From assembly GCF_014779555.2 (NCBI RefSeq), contig NZ_CP094357.1, forward strand, positions 4,898,001-4,962,000: a stretch of 64,000 bases of DNA, given 5' to 3'. The notes under the pieces are model-generated. The model was not told where the DNA came from, made no database searches, and worked only from the letters and a program-made list of their open reading frames with translations. Position numbers and translations under genes: made by a program. Source of the stretch: Lysobacter capsici. Lineage in GTDB: Bacteria; Pseudomonadota; Gammaproteobacteria; Xanthomonadales; Xanthomonadaceae. The stretch's first letter is position 1, and every line of letters begins with the position of its first letter. This document shows positions 29,406 to 38,539 of the stretch, in pieces.

Positions 29406-32189
29406 CTAGCGCGACACCACCCGCAACCCCGGAGTCCCCCGCTTAAGCGCATCCAACCGCCGCAACAAATCCGATTCGGAATACAACTCCCGCCGCAACG
29501 CCGGCTCAGCCAACCGCACCTGCTCCGCCGCCCCCTGCGCATCCCCGCGCGCCCGCAACACCTCCGCATACGGAATCCGCGCCTTAGCCGTCTTCACCTG
29601 CCCCGCGCCCAACTGCTGCGCGCTATCGGCGACGATCGCCGCCCAGGCCCGTTCGGCCGCGGCCCAATCGCCACGCCGCTGCGCCAGCTCAGCACGCAGA
29701 CCGGGAATACGCGCAAGCATCAAGGCGTTGTACTCGCCGCGATCCAGATCCAACCCGTCCAGCCCCGCGGCCGCCTCATCGAGCCGATCGGCGCTGAGCA
29801 ACCATTCGATCCGGCTCAACGCCACCATCAACCGCCCCGGATAATCCTCGCCATGACGCGTGTTCCATACCCGGGTGGAATGCTCGATCAGCGGCTGCGC
29901 CCGCTCGCTGCGACCGGCCCGCGCCAGCAAGCGGCCAAGCGCGCTTTCGATACGCAACACGCGGCGCTCCTCCGGATCCAGATGCTGACGCCGGATCGAC
30001 AGCGCCAGTCCCCAGCGCCGCTCGGCCTCGGCCACATCGCCGCGCTCGTCGGCGAGCACCGCCCAATTGTTGAGCACGCGCGCGTAATCCAGGCTGCGTT
30101 CGCCGGCGACGGTCGCCATGATCGCCAGCGCCGCGCGGTAGTGCTCGTCGGCCTGTCGAAAGTCGCCCAGATCCTGCGAGGTGTTGGCCAGGTCGGAATG
30201 AATATTGGCGACCATGTCGCTCTGTTCGCCGTACAGCTCGCGGGCCAGAATCAGGTTGTCGAGCAGTTCGCGCCGGCTGTCGTCGACCCGACCCTGGCCG
30301 AACAACGAACGCGCCAGCCCGAACTGATTGAGCTGGGTGGCGACCGTGTTCGGCCCGCTCGCGCGGGTGATCGCCAACGCCTCGCGGAAGGTCTGTTCGG
30401 CGCGCTTGAGTTCGCCGCGGCGCAGATACAACTCGGCCAGATGGCCGAGCATGCTCGCGCGCTCCTCCGGCGACTGGCGCATGGCGTGCCTGCGCCGCAG
30501 TTCCTGCGATTGCGCGAACGAGCGCTCGGCTTCGGGATATTGACTGTTAGCGACCTGGGCCAGGCCGAGCGTGTCGTAGGCATCGGCCAGCGCGCGCGGT
30601 TCGCCGTCGCGCTCGCGCAGCGCCAGCGCGCGGCGCGCGACCGCGACCGCCTGGCTGCCGTACTGGCGCGCGCTCATCGAACGCGACAGCTCGGCCAAGG
30701 CCTGCGCGGCCTGATCGGGACGCGCCACGGCCGGGTCGAGAAACTCCTTCGCCGCCTGTTCGAGCAAGGCCTCGGCGCGTTGCGGCTGGCCCAGATTGCG
30801 ATACGCGCGGCCGAGCACCGCGCGCAGGCGCGCGCGGATCGCCGGGGTTTCGTCGAGCCCGCGTTCGATCCGTTCGGCCGAACTGTCGAGCACTTGGCGC
30901 GCGCTGACTTCCTGATCCGGACGCGCGCCGCGCATGCGCGGGTCGGCGGCGTCGAAGGCCGACACCAGAAACTCGCTGACTTGTTCGGCCACCGCCGCTT
31001 CGCGCTGCGCGTTCGCGCGTTCGGCGGTGACTCGCCAGACGAAACCGCCGGCGAGCAGCAGCACGATCGCGCTGGCCGCGCTCTCGCGCCAATGCCGGCG
31101 CAGATAGCGGCCGAACCGGTAATGCCAGGTCGGCGCGCGCGCTGTGACCGGACGCCAGGCCAGATGCCGATCGATATCCAGCGACAGCGCCTCGACCGAG
31201 GAATAGCGTTTGCGCGGATCCAGCGCGCAGGCGCGCGCGGCGATCGCGTCGAGGTCGCCGCGCAACGCGCCGCGCCAGGCGCAATCCGCGCCAGCCCAGG
31301 CGCTGGGCAGCGGCACGGGCGTATCGCGCTCGCCGATGCCGCGACCGATCGCCCGGCACGCCAGCAACTCGGTCAACAGCACGCCCAGCGCGAATACGTC
31401 GCTGACCACGCTGACCCGCGCGCCGCCGAGCAACTCGGGGCTGGCATAGGCCGGCGTGCAGAAATCGGTGCCGCGTTCGCCGTCGCCGTGCTGCCGGTCC
31501 AGTACCTGGGCGATGCCGAAATCCAGCAACACCGGCTCGCCGTCGTCGAGCACCAGCACGTTGCCGGGCTTGAGATCGCAATGCACGATCAAGCGCTGAT
31601 GCGCGCTCTGCACCGCGCCGCAGATGCGCTGGAACAGGCGCAGGCGTTCGCGCAGCCCGGGCTGGCGTTGCTCGCAGTAGTCGTCGAGCGCGCGGCCGGG
31701 CACGTACTCCATCACCAGATAAGGTTCGCCGTTCGGCGTGGTGCCGCCGTCGTACAACCGCGCGATGTTGGGATGCTGCAATTCGGCCAGCAACTGCCGC
31801 TCCGCCGCCAGGCGCTGGGCGAATTCGGCCTGATTGACCCCGCTGCCGCGCAGCAGCTTGATCGCGACCTGCTGGCGGAACAGTCCGTCGGCGCGTTCGG
31901 CGATGAACACCGTGCCCATGCCGCCGCTCGCCAAGCGTTCGACCAGCACCCACGCGCCCAAGCGTTCGCCCGCGCGCAGTTCGCTGTCGGGCCGGTTCGC
32001 CATCAACTCGCCCAGCGGCTTGAGCGCCTGGTCGAAGCTAGCGGTTTGCGCCTGCAACAGATCCAGGGCTTCGTCGATCAGCTGCGGATCGTCGCTGAGC
32101 CGTTGCAACTCATCGCGCCAACGCTCGGCCGGCAAGTCGCAGACCGCATCGAACAAGGCGCGCAGTTGCTGCCAGCGTTGCGTTTGCAT
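29406..32189 (-). CDS. membrane-anchored Ser/Thr protein kinase with C-terminal TPR sensor
   Basis: A 927-residue protein. The kinase domain spans about 80-345: Gly loop 'LASGGMGTVF' (86-95), Lys111 in 'VAIK', catalytic 'VHCDLKPGNVL' with Asp205 (HCD in place of HRD), 'DFG' 223-225, and activation-segment end 'PAYASPEL'. One transmembrane helix lies near 370-388. The remaining 530 or so residues are helical repeats of TPR type, probably periplasmic. The gene lies 48 nt downstream of an ECF sigma factor on the same strand. Kinase-TPR plus ECF pairs are common in Lysobacter and Xanthomonas; the kinase probably controls the sigma factor. Confidence 0.93.
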   Translation of the reverse strand: MQTQRWQQLRALFDAVCDLPAERWRDELQRLSDDPQLIDEALDLLQAQTASFDQALKPLGELMANRPDSELRAGERLGAWVLVERLASGGMGTVFIAERADGLFRQQVAIKLLRGSGVNQAEFAQRLAAERQLLAELQHPNIARLYDGGTTPNGEPYLVMEYVPGRALDDYCEQRQPGLRERLRLFQRICGAVQSAHQRLIVHCDLKPGNVLVLDDGEPVLLDFGIAQVLDRQHGDGERGTDFCTPAYASPELLGGARVSVVSDVFALGVLLTELLACRAIGRGIGERDTPVPLPSAWAGADCAWRGALRGDLDAIAARACALDPRKRYSSVEALSLDIDRHLAWRPVTARAPTWHYRFGRYLRRHWRESAASAIVLLLAGGFVWRVTAERANAQREAAVAEQVSEFLVSAFDAADPRMRGARPDQEVSARQVLDSSAERIERGLDETPAIRARLRAVLGRAYRNLGQPQRAEALLEQAAKEFLDPAVARPDQAAQALAELSRSMSARQYGSQAVAVARRALALRERDGEPRALADAYDTLGLAQVANSQYPEAERSFAQSQELRRRHAMRQSPEERASMLGHLAELYLRRGELKRAEQTFREALAITRASGPNTVATQLNQFGLARSLFGQGRVDDSRRELLDNLILARELYGEQSDMVANIHSDLANTSQDLGDFRQADEHYRAALAIMATVAGERSLDYARVLNNWAVLADERGDVAEAERRWGLALSIRRQHLDPEERRVLRIESALGRLLARAGRSERAQPLIEHSTRVWNTRHGEDYPGRLMVALSRIEWLLSADRLDEAAAGLDGLDLDRGEYNALMLARIPGLRAELAQRRGDWAAAERAWAAIVADSAQQLGAGQVKTAKARIPYAEVLRARGDAQGAAEQVRLAEPALRRELYSESDLLRRLDALKRGTPGLRVVSR

Positions 32190-32237
32190 GGGTGCTCCGG
32201 AGCGATGGTGCGGCGGCGTTGCGGGTGGTGCGGCGGC

Positions 32238-32789
32238 TCAACTCAGTTGCTGACTCAACCAGGCGCGGGCGAAACGCAGGTCGCGCTCGACGGTCGGGAT
32301 CGACACCTCGAGCACGCAGGCGATCTCGCGCTGCTCCATGCCGCCGAAGTAGGCCATCTCCACCGCGCGCGCCGAACGCGGATCGCGCGCGGCCAGGCGG
32401 TCGAGCGCGTCGTGCAGCGCCAGCACGTCGAAACCGACCGTCTGCCCGCCCTGCAGATCGGCGTGCGACAAGGTCAACAGCACCGGGTTGGCGCCGCGCT
32501 TGGACGCGGCCTGCGCGCGCGCTTCGTCGACCAGCACCGAGCGCATCTTCAACGAGGCCAGCGCGTAGAAATGCGCGCGATCCTGCCAGTCGACCTCGCT
32601 GCCGATCAGCCGGATCAACGCCTCGTGCACCAAGGACGTCGCCTGCAAGGTGCGATTGGACGAACGCGCGCCGAGCCGCGCGGCGGCCATCGCGCGCAGG
32701 GTTTCGTACACCTCGCCGAACAGGCGGTCGCGCGCGGCGACATCGCCCCCACGCCAGTCCTGCAGCAACCGAGTCAGCTCCTCGCCCAT
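32238..32789 (-). CDS. ECF-type RNA polymerase sigma factor
   Basis: A 183-residue protein from the ATG at 32789. Region 2 includes 'LFGEVYETLRAMAAARLGA' and 'ATSLVHEALIRLIG', the pattern of the ECF group that sits beside Ser/Thr kinases. Region 4 has 'RSARAVEMAYFGGMEQREIA' and the helix-turn-helix 'VLEVSIPTVERDLRFARAWL'. No anti-sigma factor is nearby, which fits control by the downstream kinase rather than by sequestration. Longer in-frame upstream sequence is Arg/Ser-rich and is not included. Confidence 0.92.
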   Translation of the reverse strand: MGEELTRLLQDWRGGDVAARDRLFGEVYETLRAMAAARLGARSSNRTLQATSLVHEALIRLIGSEVDWQDRAHFYALASLKMRSVLVDEARAQAASKRGANPVLLTLSHADLQGGQTVGFDVLALHDALDRLAARDPRSARAVEMAYFGGMEQREIACVLEVSIPTVERDLRFARAWLSQQLS

Positions 32790-33123
32790 GCGCGTCCCCC
32801 GACGCCGTCGTGTCGCATCGATCCCCCTGCGCGCGGATGGTAGCCGAGCCTCATCGCCATGGCACAGGATGCGAGCCGATGCGCATCGCGGCCGCGACCG
32901 CCGGCACGGTTTACGGGTTTGGCCTGCTGCGGGCGACGTTCGTCTCATGACAACGCGCACCCGACATCCGGCGCGGCATGACGCCGCATTCGCCGCCAGG
33001 GCGCCACGGGCGCCCCCCCCGAACGCAGCGCCCAGTCTTCGAGCAACGCCAGCCGGCAAATCGCGGCATCCGCGACTATGGCGAAGGCTGCTACCTTGAC
33101 CGCACTCCACCCGATCCATCGCG
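32790..33123. other. divergent promoter region
   Basis: About 330 bp between the ECF sigma gene and the GNAT gene, which diverge. It has C-rich runs (cgcccccccc near 33013) and no credible frame. No clear ECF-type promoter motif was identified. Confidence 0.4.
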
Positions 33124-33618
33124 ATGCTGCCGTTACCGCTGCCACTGCGCCCCATCCGCGACGACGATCGCGCCGCATTGCGTACCTGGCTGGAGCAACG
33201 CTGGGGCACGCCGATCGTCCAGCTCGACGGCCGCGCGATCGACGCCGCGGCGTTGCCGGGCTTCGTCGCCGACCACGACGACGGCAGCCTCGCCGGCCTG
33301 ATCGTGCTGCTCGACGAGGCCGGGCATTCGGAGGTCGTGGTCCTGGACGTGCTGGCCTCGGGCATCGGCACGGGCACGCGCCTGCTCGAACTCGCCGCGA
33401 TCCGCGCGCGCTCGCTGGGCCTGACCCGATTGCTGGCGCGCACCACCAACGACAACCTCGACGCGCTGCGTTTTTATCAGCGCCGCGATTTTCGTTTGTG
33501 GCGGTTGACGCCGGGCGCGATCGACCGCGAGCGCGAGGCCGACCCGGAGATTCCCTTGCTCGGCCACCACGGCATTCCGCTGCGCGACGAGATCAGCCTG
33601 TTGCGCGAGTTGGGGTGA
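33124..33618 (+). CDS. GNAT family N-acetyltransferase
   Basis: A 164-residue protein. The GNAT motif A region is 'VVVLDVLASGIGTGTRLLELA' and motif B is 'TTNDNLDALRFYQRRDFR', the usual Asn..Ala..FY pattern. The N terminus 'LPLRPIRDDDRAALRTWLEQ' fits the first strand and helix. The acyl-CoA loop is atypical ('GIGTGTR' instead of Q/RxxGxG/A). The substrate is unknown. It is a monocistronic unit followed by a bidirectional terminator. Confidence 0.85.
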   Translation: MLPLPLPLRPIRDDDRAALRTWLEQRWGTPIVQLDGRAIDAAALPGFVADHDDGSLAGLIVLLDEAGHSEVVVLDVLASGIGTGTRLLELAAIRARSLGLTRLLARTTNDNLDALRFYQRRDFRLWRLTPGAIDREREADPEIPLLGHHGIPLRDEISLLRELG

Positions 33619-33786
33619 GCGATCCGGCCGCCGCGGCGATCGTTGCGCGGGATGCTTACTCGCGGAAATAAAAAACCCGGCTGATGGCGGGCTTTTCCTG
33701 CGAGCAACAAAGATCCGCCTGACCGCGGGAGCTTTCCTGGAACTGCTAAGACCTGCCCGACGGCGGAAGCTTTTCTCGCGGACAAC

Positions 33787-33813
33787 AAAAAACCCGCCTT
33801 TCGGCGGGTTTTT
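33787..33813. terminator. bidirectional rho-independent terminator
   Basis: aaaaaacccgcc-tttc-ggcgggttttt has A and T tracts on both sides, serving the + strand GNAT gene and the minus-strand tRNA-Gln. Degraded copies of similar hairpins lie at about 33668-33780. Confidence 0.85.
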
Positions 33814-33851
33814 CGCGAAGCCATCCGCCTTGCGGCGGTGGCGATCTTGTT

Positions 33852-33926
33852 TGGCAGCCCCGGATGGATTCGAACCACCGAATGCCTGAGTCAGAGTCAG
33901 GTGCCTTACCGCTTGGCGACGGGGCT
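33852..33926 (-). tRNA. tRNA-Gln, anticodon CTG
   Basis: Read on the minus strand, the acceptor stem agccccg pairs with cggggct, and the discriminator G and an encoded CCA follow. The D arm is gccaagcggtaaggc. The anticodon stem cctga/tcagg has loop ctctgac, giving anticodon CTG. The T arm is ggtgg-ttcgaat-ccatc (final G-C/A pairs imperfect at one position). Total 75 nt with CCA, as for E. coli tRNA-Gln. It is downstream of rplM-rpsI on the same strand. Confidence 0.93.
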
Positions 33927-33954
33927 ATAAAACACAGTCTAACGCAAAAATTCG

Positions 33955-33984
33955 CGGCTGCAAAAACAAAAACCGATGCAGCCG
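33955..33984 (-). terminator. terminator after rpsI
   Basis: Stem cggctgca / tgcagccg with a T-rich loop, followed on the minus strand by cgaatttttgcg. It begins 9 nt after the rpsI stop. Confidence 0.75.
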
Positions 33985-33992
33985 TCGAACGA

Positions 33993-34385
33993 TTAGCGCT
34001 TGGAGAACTGGGTGGCGCGACGGGCTTTGTGCAGACCGACCTTCTTACGCTCGACTTCACGGGCGTCGCGGGTCATGAAACCGGCCTTGCGCAGCTCGCT
34101 CTTCAACGATTCGTCGTACTCGACCAGCGCGCGGGCGATGCCCAGGCGGATCGCGCCGGCCTGGCCGGTGATGCCGCCGCCGGCGACGGTGACGTTGACG
34201 TCGAACTTGTCGGTCGACTGGGTCAGCTCGAGCGGCTGGCGCACGATCATGCGCGCCGTCTCACGGCCGAAGAACTCTTCGATCGTGCGCTGGTTGATGG
34301 TGATCTTGCCCTCGCCCTTGCGCAGGAACACGCGAGCGGTGGAGGACTTGCGGCGACCGGTGCCGTAATTCTGTTGGATAGCCAT
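33993..34385 (-). CDS. rpsI: 30S ribosomal protein S9
   Basis: A 130-residue protein with the invariant features of S9: '[20 protein letters not shown]' at the N terminus, '[19 protein letters not shown]' in the middle and the basic tail '[19 protein letters not shown]', which reaches the decoding-site tRNA. It follows rplM by 9 nt, the standard bacterial pair. Confidence 0.99.
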   Translation of the reverse strand: MAIQQNYGTGRRKSSTARVFLRKGEGKITINQRTIEEFFGRETARMIVRQPLELTQSTDKFDVNVTVAGGGITGQAGAIRLGIARALVEYDESLKSELRKAGFMTRDAREVERKKVGLHKARRATQFSKR

Positions 34386-34394
34386 GTTCGTACC

Positions 34395-34823
34395 TTAGAA
34401 GTCCAGGGGCTGCGGCTGCTGCGCGGCGTGCGGGTGCTCGGAGCCCTTGTAGACCTTGAGCTTGCGGTACATGGCGCGGCCGAGGGGATTCTTCGGCAGC
34501 ATGCCCTTGACGCCGATTTCGATGACGCGCTCGGGGTGGCGATCAAGCGCCTGGCCCAGCGTTTCGCTCTTCAGGTTGCCGACGTAACCGGTGAACCGGT
34601 AGTACATCTTGTCCTGCAGCTTGTTGCCGGTGACCACGATCTTTTCGGCGTTGATTACCACCAGGTAATCGCCGGTATCGACGTGAGGGGTGTAGACGGG
34701 CTTGTGCTTGCCGCGCAGACGGCGCGCGAGTTCGGAGCACAGGCGGCCGAGCGTTTTGCCCGACGCGTCGACGATGTACCAGTCGCGCTGGACGGTCTCG
34801 TTCTTGGCGGTGAAAGTCTTCAT
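34395..34823 (-). CDS. rplM: 50S ribosomal protein L13
   Basis: A 142-residue protein. Typical L13 motifs are '[19 protein letters not shown]', '[19 protein letters not shown]' and '[20 protein letters not shown]'. An RBS-like aaagag is just before the start. It begins the rplM-rpsI operon; the roughly 180 bp upstream separate it from the divergent Fe-S gene. Confidence 0.99.
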   Translation of the reverse strand: MKTFTAKNETVQRDWYIVDASGKTLGRLCSELARRLRGKHKPVYTPHVDTGDYLVVINAEKIVVTGNKLQDKMYYRFTGYVGNLKSETLGQALDRHPERVIEIGVKGMLPKNPLGRAMYRKLKVYKGSEHPHAAQQPQPLDF

Positions 34824-35004
34824 GAAAACTCTTTTAGTGGGTGCAGATGGTCGGGCTGATTCCGCTGGATCGGACCCTCACGAGGAGGTATTCGGCCCGG
34901 GAACTTCGCCGCGCGTTGTAAATGTGGAACGTGAAGAGGCGAGATGATAGCGGGCTTATTCAGCCGCCGCAAGTCGACCCGACCCCCATGCTAGCATTCT
35001 GAAC

Positions 35005-36180
35005 ATGCCTGCCGCGCCCCGGATATCCGCCGATCCCGCCGATCCGCTGGTGGCGCTGGCCGACCGCTGCGTCCAGTGCGGGCTATGCCTGCCGGCCTGC
35101 CCGACCTACGGGCGCGAGCGGCTCGAGGCCGAATCCCCGCGCGGCCGGATCGCGCTGACCCGGGCCTGGGCGCTGGACACCATCGCGCCGAGCGCGATCG
35201 CCGACACCCACCTCGACCATTGCCTGGGCTGCCGCAGCTGCGAAGCGGTGTGCCCGGCGGGCGTGGAGTATGGGGCCTTGCTGACCCTCGCGCGCCGGCG
35301 CCAGCGCGAACGCCGCCCGGCGGCCTGGCGCCAGCGCCTGATCGAAGCGCTGGCGGCGCGGCCGCGTTGGCTGGGCGCGGGCCTGGGCCTGTATCGCCTG
35401 GCCTACCCGGTGCTGCCGGCGGCTTGGCGGCCGTTGCCGCGGCCGCCGCGGACGGTGGCGATGCCGGCCTCGCCCGAATCGAACAGCCCCGCTTCGGACC
35501 GGGTCGGCCTGTTCGTGGGCTGCGTCGCCGGTCGCTACGAGAGCCCGCTGCGCGCCGCCCTGGCGCGGCTGTGCGGCGCGTTGAACGTCGTGCTCGACCC
35601 GGTGGCGCGGCAGACCTGCTGCGGCGCCCTGCACGCGCATTCCGGCGATGCCGCCCATGCGCAGGCGCTGGCCGCGAGCAACCGCGCCGCCTTCGCCGGC
35701 CACGCCACCGTGCTGACCCTGGCCAGCGGCTGCCACGACACTCTCGACCGCGCCCTGGCCGACGGCGGCCGCGCGGTCGACGCGATCGTCTATCTCGCCG
35801 ATCGCGCCGAGCGGCTGCGGTTTCGTCCGAGCCCGCAGCGCGTCGCCCTGCACCTGCCCTGCACCCAGCGCAACGTGGTCAAGTCGGTGCCGGCGCTGCG
35901 CCGCCTGCTGGCCGCGGTGCCGGGGCTGCAGGTGATCGAACTCGATGCCGGGCATGGCTGCTGCGGCGCGTCGGGCACGCAGATGTTCGCCGATCCGCAA
36001 CGCGCGGCCGAATACCGGGCGCCGCTGATCGAGCAGTTCGAACGCAGCGGCGCGACTTGCCTGCTCAGCGCGAATATCGGCTGCCGGCTGCACCTGGGCA
36101 ACGGCACGGCGCTGCCGGTCCGGCACCCGCTGGAGTTCCTGGCCACGTTGCTCGACGACGGCCGGCGCGAAGCGCCTTGA
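35005..36180 (+). CDS. (Fe-S)-binding heterodisulfide/glycolate-oxidase-type subunit
   Basis: A 391-residue protein. Two 4Fe-4S motifs lie near the N terminus: '[15 protein letters not shown]' (about 22-36) and '[12 protein letters not shown]' (about 75-86). Two CCG domains follow: '[19 protein letters not shown]' and '[16 protein letters not shown]', as in GlcF-like subunits. GlcF passes electrons from glycolate oxidation by GlcD/GlcE. Neither glcD nor glcE is adjacent, so the partner is unknown; it may serve another FAD dehydrogenase encoded elsewhere. An in-frame ATG at 35005 fits the family start. Confidence 0.85.
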   Translation: MPAAPRISADPADPLVALADRCVQCGLCLPACPTYGRERLEAESPRGRIALTRAWALDTIAPSAIADTHLDHCLGCRSCEAVCPAGVEYGALLTLARRRQRERRPAAWRQRLIEALAARPRWLGAGLGLYRLAYPVLPAAWRPLPRPPRTVAMPASPESNSPASDRVGLFVGCVAGRYESPLRAALARLCGALNVVLDPVARQTCCGALHAHSGDAAHAQALAASNRAAFAGHATVLTLASGCHDTLDRALADGGRAVDAIVYLADRAERLRFRPSPQRVALHLPCTQRNVVKSVPALRRLLAAVPGLQVIELDAGHGCCGASGTQMFADPQRAAEYRAPLIEQFERSGATCLLSANIGCRLHLGNGTALPVRHPLEFLATLLDDGRREAP

Positions 36181-36298
36181 GGCCTCGCAGCAGGGACCGC
36201 CACGCGGATCGCGGCGCGATCTCGAACGAACTTCCCCGGACGATTTGTCCACCCCGTTTAACCGACTTCTACGCCGCCCGCGCCGTAGAATCGTCGGC

Positions 36299-36940
36299 AT
36301 GAACGCTCGCACTCTCAATCCCCTGGACCGCGTGCTCAGTGAAGCCCAGCGCGCCCTCGACACGGTCTTCGGCGCCCCCGGCGCCGAGCGCCCGAACCCG
36401 GCCGGCAGCACCGCCGAACTGGTTCTGGAACCGCCCGAGAAACGCCATTCGGCCGGGCTGATGCGGATCAACCACGTCGGCGAGGTCTGCGCCCAGGCGC
36501 TGTACTGCGGCCAGGCCGCGGTCGCCCGCGACGAGTCCACCCGCGAGCACCTGCTCGAAGCCGCGCAGGAAGAAACCGATCACCTGGCCTGGTGCGCCGA
36601 CCGCCTGCGCGAACTCGATAGCCGCCCCAGCCTTCTCAACCCGCTGTGGTACGCCGGCAGCTTCACCATCGGCGTGCTGGCCGGCCTGCGCGGCGACGGC
36701 TGGAACCTGGGCTTCGTGGTCGAAACCGAGCGCCAGGTCGAGGCGCACATCGACGAGCACCTGGAGTCGCTGCCCGAAGGTGACCAGCGCAGCCGCGCGA
36801 TCCTGCGCACGATGAAGGCCGACGAAGCCCGTCACGCCCAGAACGCCGAAGCGGCCGGCGCGCGCATCCTGCCGATGCCGGTGCCGACGATCATGGCGGC
36901 GGCGTCGAAGTTGATGAAGACGGTGGCTTATCGGGTTTGA
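36299..36940 (+). CDS. coq7: 2-octaprenyl-3-methyl-6-methoxy-1,4-benzoquinol hydroxylase (COQ7 family)
   Basis: A 213-residue protein from the ATG at 36299. The di-iron ligands come in two four-helix-bundle repeats: '[16 protein letters not shown]' with 'AAQEETDHL', and '[16 protein letters not shown]' with '[13 protein letters not shown]'. It hydroxylates demethoxyubiquinol in ubiquinone synthesis, at the inner membrane. The upstream in-frame extension to 36245 lacks conservation features. The stop codon sits inside the first unit of a tandem octamer repeat. Confidence 0.95.
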   Translation: MNARTLNPLDRVLSEAQRALDTVFGAPGAERPNPAGSTAELVLEPPEKRHSAGLMRINHVGEVCAQALYCGQAAVARDESTREHLLEAAQEETDHLAWCADRLRELDSRPSLLNPLWYAGSFTIGVLAGLRGDGWNLGFVVETERQVEAHIDEHLESLPEGDQRSRAILRTMKADEARHAQNAEAAGARILPMPVPTIMAAASKLMKTVAYRV

Positions 36941-37018
36941 GGGTTTGAGGGTTTGAGGGTTTGAGGGTTTGGGGTCGAGGGTCGGGAACCGGGAACCGGG
37001 AACCGGGAACCGGGAACA
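36933..37018. repeat. two adjacent short tandem repeats, gggtttga and gggaacc
   Basis: Five near-perfect octamers gggtttga start within the last codons of coq7 (36933-36972). A run of about five heptamers gggaacc follows at about 36982-37018. Slippage here would leave the protein unchanged except for its last codon. Confidence 0.9.
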
Positions 37019-37028
37019 GCATGAGCAC

Positions 37029-37058
37029 AAAAGCCCGCCATTGGCGGGCTTTTGCTTT
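37029..37058 (+). terminator. terminator after coq7
   Basis: aaaagcccgcc-att-ggcgggctttt followed by gctttt. The strong stem and T tract make this a confident stop for coq7. Confidence 0.88.
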
Positions 37059-37173
37059 TGGAGCGCGCGCTTGCAGCGGGCTGTTCCGCGCCCAGGCAGT
37101 CCGCCGGCGGCCGGGTGTCGCGCCCAGACGGCCTCGCCATCAAGCGACGCGGTCGCGCCTACCGCGATCAGCT

Positions 37174-37292
37174 CCCTCTCCCGCTTGCGGGAGAGGGCTG
37201 GGGTGAGGGCCAGCGGCGGAGCGGCGGGACATCGGATTAAACCGCGCCTGCGGCGCCCCTCACCCCGCCCCTCTCCCGCAAGCGGGAGAGGG
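37174..37292. repeat. inverted pair of ccctctcccgc REP-like hairpins
   Basis: The palindrome at 37174-37197 is followed by ctggggtgaggg. The reverse-oriented copy at 37268-37292 is preceded by cctcaccccgcc. The two face each other about 70 bp apart, a REPIN-like arrangement that could fold as one larger hairpin. The same unit occurs at 19346-19432. Confidence 0.85.
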
Positions 37293-37420
37293 AGACGATC
37301 GGCGCGGTGGCTGGGGGCAACTCGCTCCGCGCTGTAATTGCGCGCATCAGTCAAGCCAGCGCCCAACTCCCTGCTGCACCGCAACGTCCGACCCGATGCC
37401 TGCGCCACCCCCAGCACAAC

Positions 37421-37450
37421 GAAAAAGGCCAGCTTGCGCCGGCCTTTTTC
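37421..37450. terminator. bidirectional terminator before speD 3' end
   Basis: aaaaaggcc ... ggccttttt with an inner gcttgcgc stem-loop. The A/T tracts on both sides let it act for speD (minus strand) and for any + strand read-through. Confidence 0.82.
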
Positions 37451-37527
37451 CTTAACCATTCAGCGGACCGTGACCGGAACCGGCTCTGCTCAAGCCAATC
37501 CCAACGCCCGAATCCCCAATCCCGGCC

Positions 37528-38322
37528 TCAATCAGCCAGATTGCGCCCGTGATACAGCTCCTCGATCTCCCGCCGCAGGCGCGCCTCGATCTTCATGCGC
37601 TCCTTGAACGAAAGGTTCTTGGCCTTCTCCTCGAACAGGTAGGTGTCGAGGTCGAATTCCTTCAGGTGCATCTTCGTGTGGAAGATATTTTCCTGGTAGA
37701 CGTTGACGTCGAGCATCTCGTAGCGCGACTTCACGTTCTTGGCCAGGTAGTCCTGGATCGAGTTGATCTTGTGATCGATGTAGTGCTTGCGGCCCTTGAT
37801 GTCGCGGGTGAAGCCACGGACGCGGTAGTCCATGATCACGATGTCCGACTCGAGGCTCTCGATCAGGTAATTCAAGGCCTTGAGCGGCGAAATCACCCCG
37901 CAGGTGGCCACGTCGATATCGGCGCGGAAGGTCGCGATGCCGCTGTCGGGGTGGGTTTCCGGATAGGTATGGACGGTGATGTGCGACTTGTCCATGTGCG
38001 CGACCACGGCGTCGGAGATGACGTCCTTGCCGGCCGCCTTCTTGTCGATCACCGGCTCTTCCGAGATCAGGATCGTCACCGACGCGCCCTGGGGGTCGTA
38101 ATCCTGGCGGGCGATATTGAGGATATTCGCGCCGATGATCTCAGCCACATCCGTCAGGATCTGGGTGAGGCGGTCGGCGTTGTAAGCCTCGTCGATGTAT
38201 TCGATATACCGACGGCGCTCGTCTTCGGAGGCCGCGAAGCAAACATCGTAAATATTGAACGAGAGGGCCTTGGTGAGGTTGTTGAAACCCTGCAACCGCA
38301 GGCGCGGCAACGGCTTGACCAC
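37528..38322 (-). CDS. speD: adenosylmethionine decarboxylase proenzyme
   Basis: A 264-residue protein from a GTG at 38322, the length of the E. coli-type enzyme. The self-cleavage site is in '[13 protein letters not shown]', where the Ser becomes the pyruvoyl group; '[20 protein letters not shown]' and '[12 protein letters not shown]'-type segments are conserved. It makes decarboxylated SAM, the aminopropyl donor for spermidine. The gene is divergent from clp, with 217 bp between the starts that must hold both promoters. No speE lies in the window. Confidence 0.96.
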   Translation of the reverse strand: MVKPLPRLRLQGFNNLTKALSFNIYDVCFAASEDERRRYIEYIDEAYNADRLTQILTDVAEIIGANILNIARQDYDPQGASVTILISEEPVIDKKAAGKDVISDAVVAHMDKSHITVHTYPETHPDSGIATFRADIDVATCGVISPLKALNYLIESLESDIVIMDYRVRGFTRDIKGRKHYIDHKINSIQDYLAKNVKSRYEMLDVNVYQENIFHTKMHLKEFDLDTYLFEEKAKNLSFKERMKIEARLRREIEELYHGRNLAD

Positions 38323-38539
38323 TGTAGGAAGATTCCAGTCGGACGGCGAGGGCCGCGATTATGAGGCAAACAGCCCCGGGGGGAAACGCATGGTGTTTTT
38401 GGGCTTCGTTGGTGACAAAAGCGTGACCGTCGCTGAACTTCCATCATCGCTCTGTATCGAAGTCCGAGTTTCAACGTCAGGATTTGCTTCCACAGGCCGT
38501 ATCGCCCTAAGCTCGGTCGACTGCCAAAGCCGAATCCCA

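Larger units (their letters stand above)
36941..37527. other. coq7-speD convergent intergenic region
   Basis: About 590 bp made up almost wholly of structured DNA: tandem repeats, the terminator at 37029-37058, a REP-like inverted pair at 37174-37292, the terminator at 37421-37450 and a ccgaatccccaatcccgg unit near 37507. No gene is supported. Confidence 0.7.

Noticed and set aside
29853-32843. 996-codon + strand frame opposite the kinase
   Set aside because: A high-GC antisense shadow; the kinase frame holds all catalytic motifs and a coherent domain order.
37520-38539. SAM or polyamine riboswitch before speD or metB
   Set aside because: No recognisable riboswitch core was seen in either 5' region; the speD-clp gap is only 217 bp and is AT-poor.
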